A stretch of DNA of 7,222 nucleotides. Source: Candidatus Poribacteria bacterium. GTDB taxonomy: Bacteria > Poribacteria > WGA-4E > WGA-3G. The position numbers and the translations under genes are program-made. The stretch is taken from positions 1 to 7,222 of the forward strand of contig VXZL01000583.1 of assembly GCA_009845505.1 (NCBI GenBank). Reading direction: 5' to 3'. The notes under the pieces are model-generated. The model had not been told where the DNA came from. It did not search any database and saw nothing but the letters and a program-made list of their open reading frames with translations. Of this stretch, positions 4,982 through 7,222 are shown piece after piece. Position 1 is the stretch's first letter. Every line of letters starts with the position of its first letter.

Positions 4982-5262
4982 TTACTTCCGTATTAACATC
5001 TTCCGCGTCGCAGTGAAATCGCCGGCTGTCAACGTATAGAAATACAAACCACTTGCCACGCGTTCGCCAAATTCGTTGCGACCATCCCAATACGCCGCAC
5101 GACTTTTGCTTTGATAGATACCCGCAGCCTGATGACCTAACACCAACGTCCGAATGAGACTTCCGTTTACAGAATAGATGGACACACTTACATCCGCAGA
5201 CTCGGACAACTGATACGGTATCCACGTCTCAGGGTTGAAAGGGTTCGGGTAGTTCGCAAGTA
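4982..5262 (-). repeat. Direct repeat, copy 2 (C-terminal domain module)
   Basis: The 3' end of the large gene, homologous along its length to 246-527. In this copy the module is joined to a full exported protein, which shows what the orphan copy at 246 has lost. Confidence 0.7.
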
Positions 5263-6934
5263 AAGTACTCTCCTGAGGGCCTACCGAACTTATTGCAGGG
5301 GCAGCAGGACTCAATGGTATCAATGATCCATTTCCCAAGGCAATACCTGTGGCGGGAATATCCGCATCCGCAACCACAGTTTCGATATCTTTAGGAACCG
5401 GTGCACTCTGAATCCCACCCAAAGAAGTCGTCCAATAAACTCTGTCACCTTCAGCGTCCACCGCAATCCCTTTAGGAACACTCTCCGTCAACTCCGCAAG
5501 AAACTTCCCTCTGCCACCCGGACCGTTGATTGCCTTCCACCTGACGACTCCTTGTTGATCATCTGTCTGCTCCGTCCAATACACTCTACCATTAGCAACA
5601 GCAATGCCTCCTACATTTGTTGAGACCGGCACGATTAGACCCTTTTTGCGCCACTTCTTAATACCATCTGGCTCCGTCCAATAGAGTCCATCAGCTTCAT
5701 CAAAGGCGATGTGCGTTTTTGGAGAATTCTGATTTGTGTCTAGATTTTTGATAGATCCAGTGTTTGGCTTCCCTTTAAAAATTTGTTTAACATCAATACA
5801 TTGAACTTTCCCCGAAGAGGTTGTCCAACAAACCCTATCTTCTTTAGTATTAATAGCAACACCGAGGGGCACACCCTCTCCTGTTTCTAACACAACTCTC
5901 CTACGGTCGCCGCCGTCGAGATTAGCACTTAGGATTCTTCCTTCGGTATAGCTCTTCCCTTCCGTCCAATAGATCCTTTTGTTTCTCGTATCCACAGCAA
6001 GACCACCCGTTAGAGTCCAGCGTCCTTTTATCTCAAGCAGCAATTCTTTATTGTTGTTATCACTATCGGCAGGTCTATAATAGATCACATTATCCTCTAT
6101 CCAATACACGGGTGGGAGCTGAGATGGTTCTGGTGTTGAAAGTGGTTCGGGCATAACCGGCTTCGGTTCTGGCTTCGGTTCTGGAGGTGGAGGCGCGATA
6201 GCACTTGCGGTAAAAAAGACTTGAGGCGATGGAGAAATGCCACTCACACTTGCCCTTACCACATTCACATCCGCACTTGAACCAAGTGTGAGGGTCGCTC
6301 GGAATTGACCGGGATAACCGGGACGCGCTGTTGTCGGTAAGAGATGACCACCGCCTTGAGTAACACGAAAGTTAACATTAGCACCAGAAAAAGCAGCCCC
6401 ATACTGATCTCTCACTTCAACAACAAACGGATGCGACAAGGGACTGCCGGGCTCTCCCTCTTGACCATATCCGGATACTATCGATAGCGACGTTGGTTTT
6501 GAATCATCGGGTCGGTCTGTTGATTCTACGGGCTCTGCGTTCTCAATCAACTCTACAAGTTTATTAATCTCAATTGGATCGTCAAGTACATTATAAAACT
6601 GTTCATCTGCGAACAATTCTCGAAGTCCGCTATTCACAGTTAGAAGTCCTAAAAACAAAGGGTCTATATTTGAATCAATTGTTGTTAAGGTACCAGGAGT
6701 CTTTAAAATGCCCAGCATAAGAGGGGGGCTCAAAAAACTCTGAACCCTGTCCTTGCTAAAAGCATCCAGGACATCCGGAAGTAAAGGGTGAATTTCCTTG
6801 TCCAAAATCGTTTCCTTGTGGTCTTTAAACACTTCTGCAGCAGGTGATTGCTGCCCGAAAACAACACTCGGAATTGAAAGGTGAAACAGACCTAAGATAA
6901 AAACAAATAGACAGATACATATTCGCTTTTTCAT
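4982..6934 (-). CDS. Modular secreted protein: Ig-like domain, YWTD-type beta-propeller, sorting C-terminal domain
   Basis: The ATG at 6934 is preferred because KKR and a hydrophobic core follow at once, giving a signal peptide (residues 1-27, cleavage before QQSP); an upstream ATG at 7009 would add 25 residues before it. Neither has a strong ribosome binding site. The 650-residue product contains: a helical Leu-rich stretch (about 30-135); a Big-1/invasin-like Ig domain (147-245; VEVRDQYGAAFSGANVNFRV); a Pro/Glu linker (246-275; PPPPEPKPEPKP); a propeller at about 276-536 with six Tyr/Cys-Trp blade marks (VYWIED, RIYWTEG, RVCWTTS, GLYWTEP, RVYWTEQ, RVYWTTS), as in LDL-receptor YWTD propellers; and a C-terminal sorting-type domain (about 560-650; NPFNPETWIPYQL to RKMLIRK). 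The ending predicts export by a type IX-like route, though no such secretion gene is visible here. Propellers of this class usually bind proteins or sugars; the ligand is unknown. Confidence 0.92.
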   Translation of the reverse strand: MKKRICICLFVFILGLFHLSIPSVVFGQQSPAAEVFKDHKETILDKEIHPLLPDVLDAFSKDRVQSFLSPPLMLGILKTPGTLTTIDSNIDPLFLGLLTVNSGLRELFADEQFYNVLDDPIEINKLVELIENAEPVESTDRPDDSKPTSLSIVSGYGQEGEPGSPLSHPFVVEVRDQYGAAFSGANVNFRVTQGGGHLLPTTARPGYPGQFRATLTLGSSADVNVVRASVSGISPSPQVFFTASAIAPPPPEPKPEPKPVMPEPLSTPEPSQLPPVYWIEDNVIYYRPADSDNNNKELLLEIKGRWTLTGGLAVDTRNKRIYWTEGKSYTEGRILSANLDGGDRRRVVLETGEGVPLGVAINTKEDRVCWTTSSGKVQCIDVKQIFKGKPNTGSIKNLDTNQNSPKTHIAFDEADGLYWTEPDGIKKWRKKGLIVPVSTNVGGIAVANGRVYWTEQTDDQQGVVRWKAINGPGGRGKFLAELTESVPKGIAVDAEGDRVYWTTSLGGIQSAPVPKDIETVVADADIPATGIALGNGSLIPLSPAAPAISSVGPQESTLLANYPNPFNPETWIPYQLSESADVSVSIYSVNGSLIRTLVLGHQAAGIYQSKSRAAYWDGRNEFGERVASGLYFYTLTAGDFTATRKMLIRK

Positions 6935-7046
6935 TTTATTTTCATTCTTCTTAAGGGTACGAGGGGCAGCACAGAACTGAAATTTTGAAATTTTAAATAA
7001 CTCACTCATCTTACTTTCTTTGAAGAACTTTCAGTGAAATGGTTAC

Positions 7047-7072
7047 ATATCACGCCGCTGGCGTGAAGAAAC
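7047..7072. repeat. Short dispersed hairpin repeat, copy 2
   Basis: ATATCACGCCGCTGGCGTGA is the inverted counterpart of the repeat at 3807-3833. The core CACGCC-GCT-GGCGTG is a perfect 6-bp hairpin. It sits upstream of the large secreted protein gene, so it could be in its leader region. Confidence 0.6.
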
Positions 7073-7078
7073 GCGCTG

Positions 7079-7142
7079 ATGGTATCAGGGGACAAGCTCA
7101 CCCTGAGCACCCCCATCCCCAGCATAGAAACAACAATATCAG
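7079..7142 (-). pseudogene. Decayed fragment of the sigma factor's C-terminal domain
   Basis: On the minus strand this stretch reads GCTGATATTGTTGTTTCT then ATGCTG and ends in CTGATACCAT. It aligns with 1379-1454 inside the sigma factor's C-terminal domain (the segment DIVVVSMLELGF to ATLDTI), by eye at about 80 percent with small gaps of 2, 1 and 3 bases. The gaps destroy the protein frame. A hydrophobic translation just upstream (VVLLGVAIT) could be the remains of a signal peptide, which would mean a stand-alone secreted version of the domain. The rest of 7143-7222 shows nothing I can assign. Confidence 0.55.
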
Positions 7143-7222
7143 CCGTTATTGCCACTCCTAATAAAACAACGCAATAAGTAGTTTTGGGATTTGAAAAATT
7201 GGTTGAAAGAGTGCGGTGAACC

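Noticed and set aside
6935..7009. Extended N-terminus of the large secreted protein from the ATG at 7009
   Set aside because: It would place 25 residues before a standard KKR-plus-hydrophobic signal peptide. It is not excluded, since neither start has a strong ribosome binding site.
3807..7072. Composite transposon or insertion sequence bounded by the inverted 26-base pair
   Set aside because: No transposase or integrase is encoded between them and no target-site duplication is evident; dispersed REP-type repeats explain the pair more simply.
1..7222. CRISPR array, tRNA or rRNA genes
   Set aside because: No regularly spaced direct repeats with unique spacers were seen, and no tRNA cloverleaf landmarks or rRNA-conserved stretches were recognised on either strand.

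Overview
The window looks like a piece of a Candidatus Poribacteria-type genome or a close relative. This is inferred from family resemblance: the C-terminal domain ending in TATRKMLIRK with an NPFNPETWIPYQL core, the ECF sigma factor with a membrane-anchored tail, the cohesin-type secreted protein, and a broken AAA-ATPase/PD-(D/E)XK protein are a combination I associate with that group. Nothing here (no rRNA or marker gene) proves it. Almost every gene lies on the minus strand. The one plus-strand coding remnant is a pseudogene.

Layout on the plus-strand scale: 1-130 holds the start of a secreted protein that runs off the left edge (minus). 246-560 is an orphan 3' end encoding only a sorting-type C-terminal domain, with no start. 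602-952 encodes a TRL-like lipoprotein. 1034-2393 is one ECF sigma factor gene split by a single extra base: sigma-2 in one frame, then sigma-4, a transmembrane helix and a probably extracytoplasmic domain in the next. 2478-~3050 (plus) is the wreck of an AAA-ATPase/nuclease gene with frameshift, internal loss and a nonsense codon. It meets tail to tail a cohesin-type secreted protein gene (~3045-3736, minus) that has lost its 3' part and carries an 11-base homopolymer frameshift. 3958-4788 encodes a lipoprotein with a formylglycine-generating-enzyme-like fold that lacks the catalytic cysteines. 4982-6934 encodes a 650-residue modular secreted protein: signal peptide, helical region, Ig-like domain, proline-rich linker, YWTD-type beta-propeller, sorting-type C-terminal domain. 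7047-7142 contains a short dispersed repeat and a decayed copy of part of the sigma factor's C-terminal domain.

The main theme is the cell envelope and secretion: five minus-strand products carry a signal peptide or lipobox, and the sigma factor appears tethered to the membrane. A second theme is decay and rearrangement: gene fragments, repeated domains and hairpin repeats lie between the intact genes, and two breaks are at homopolymers, so assembly error must be excluded for those. No tRNA, rRNA, CRISPR array or complete transposase was seen. No gene-free stretch exceeds 300 bases; the longest are 3737-3957 and 7010-7222.
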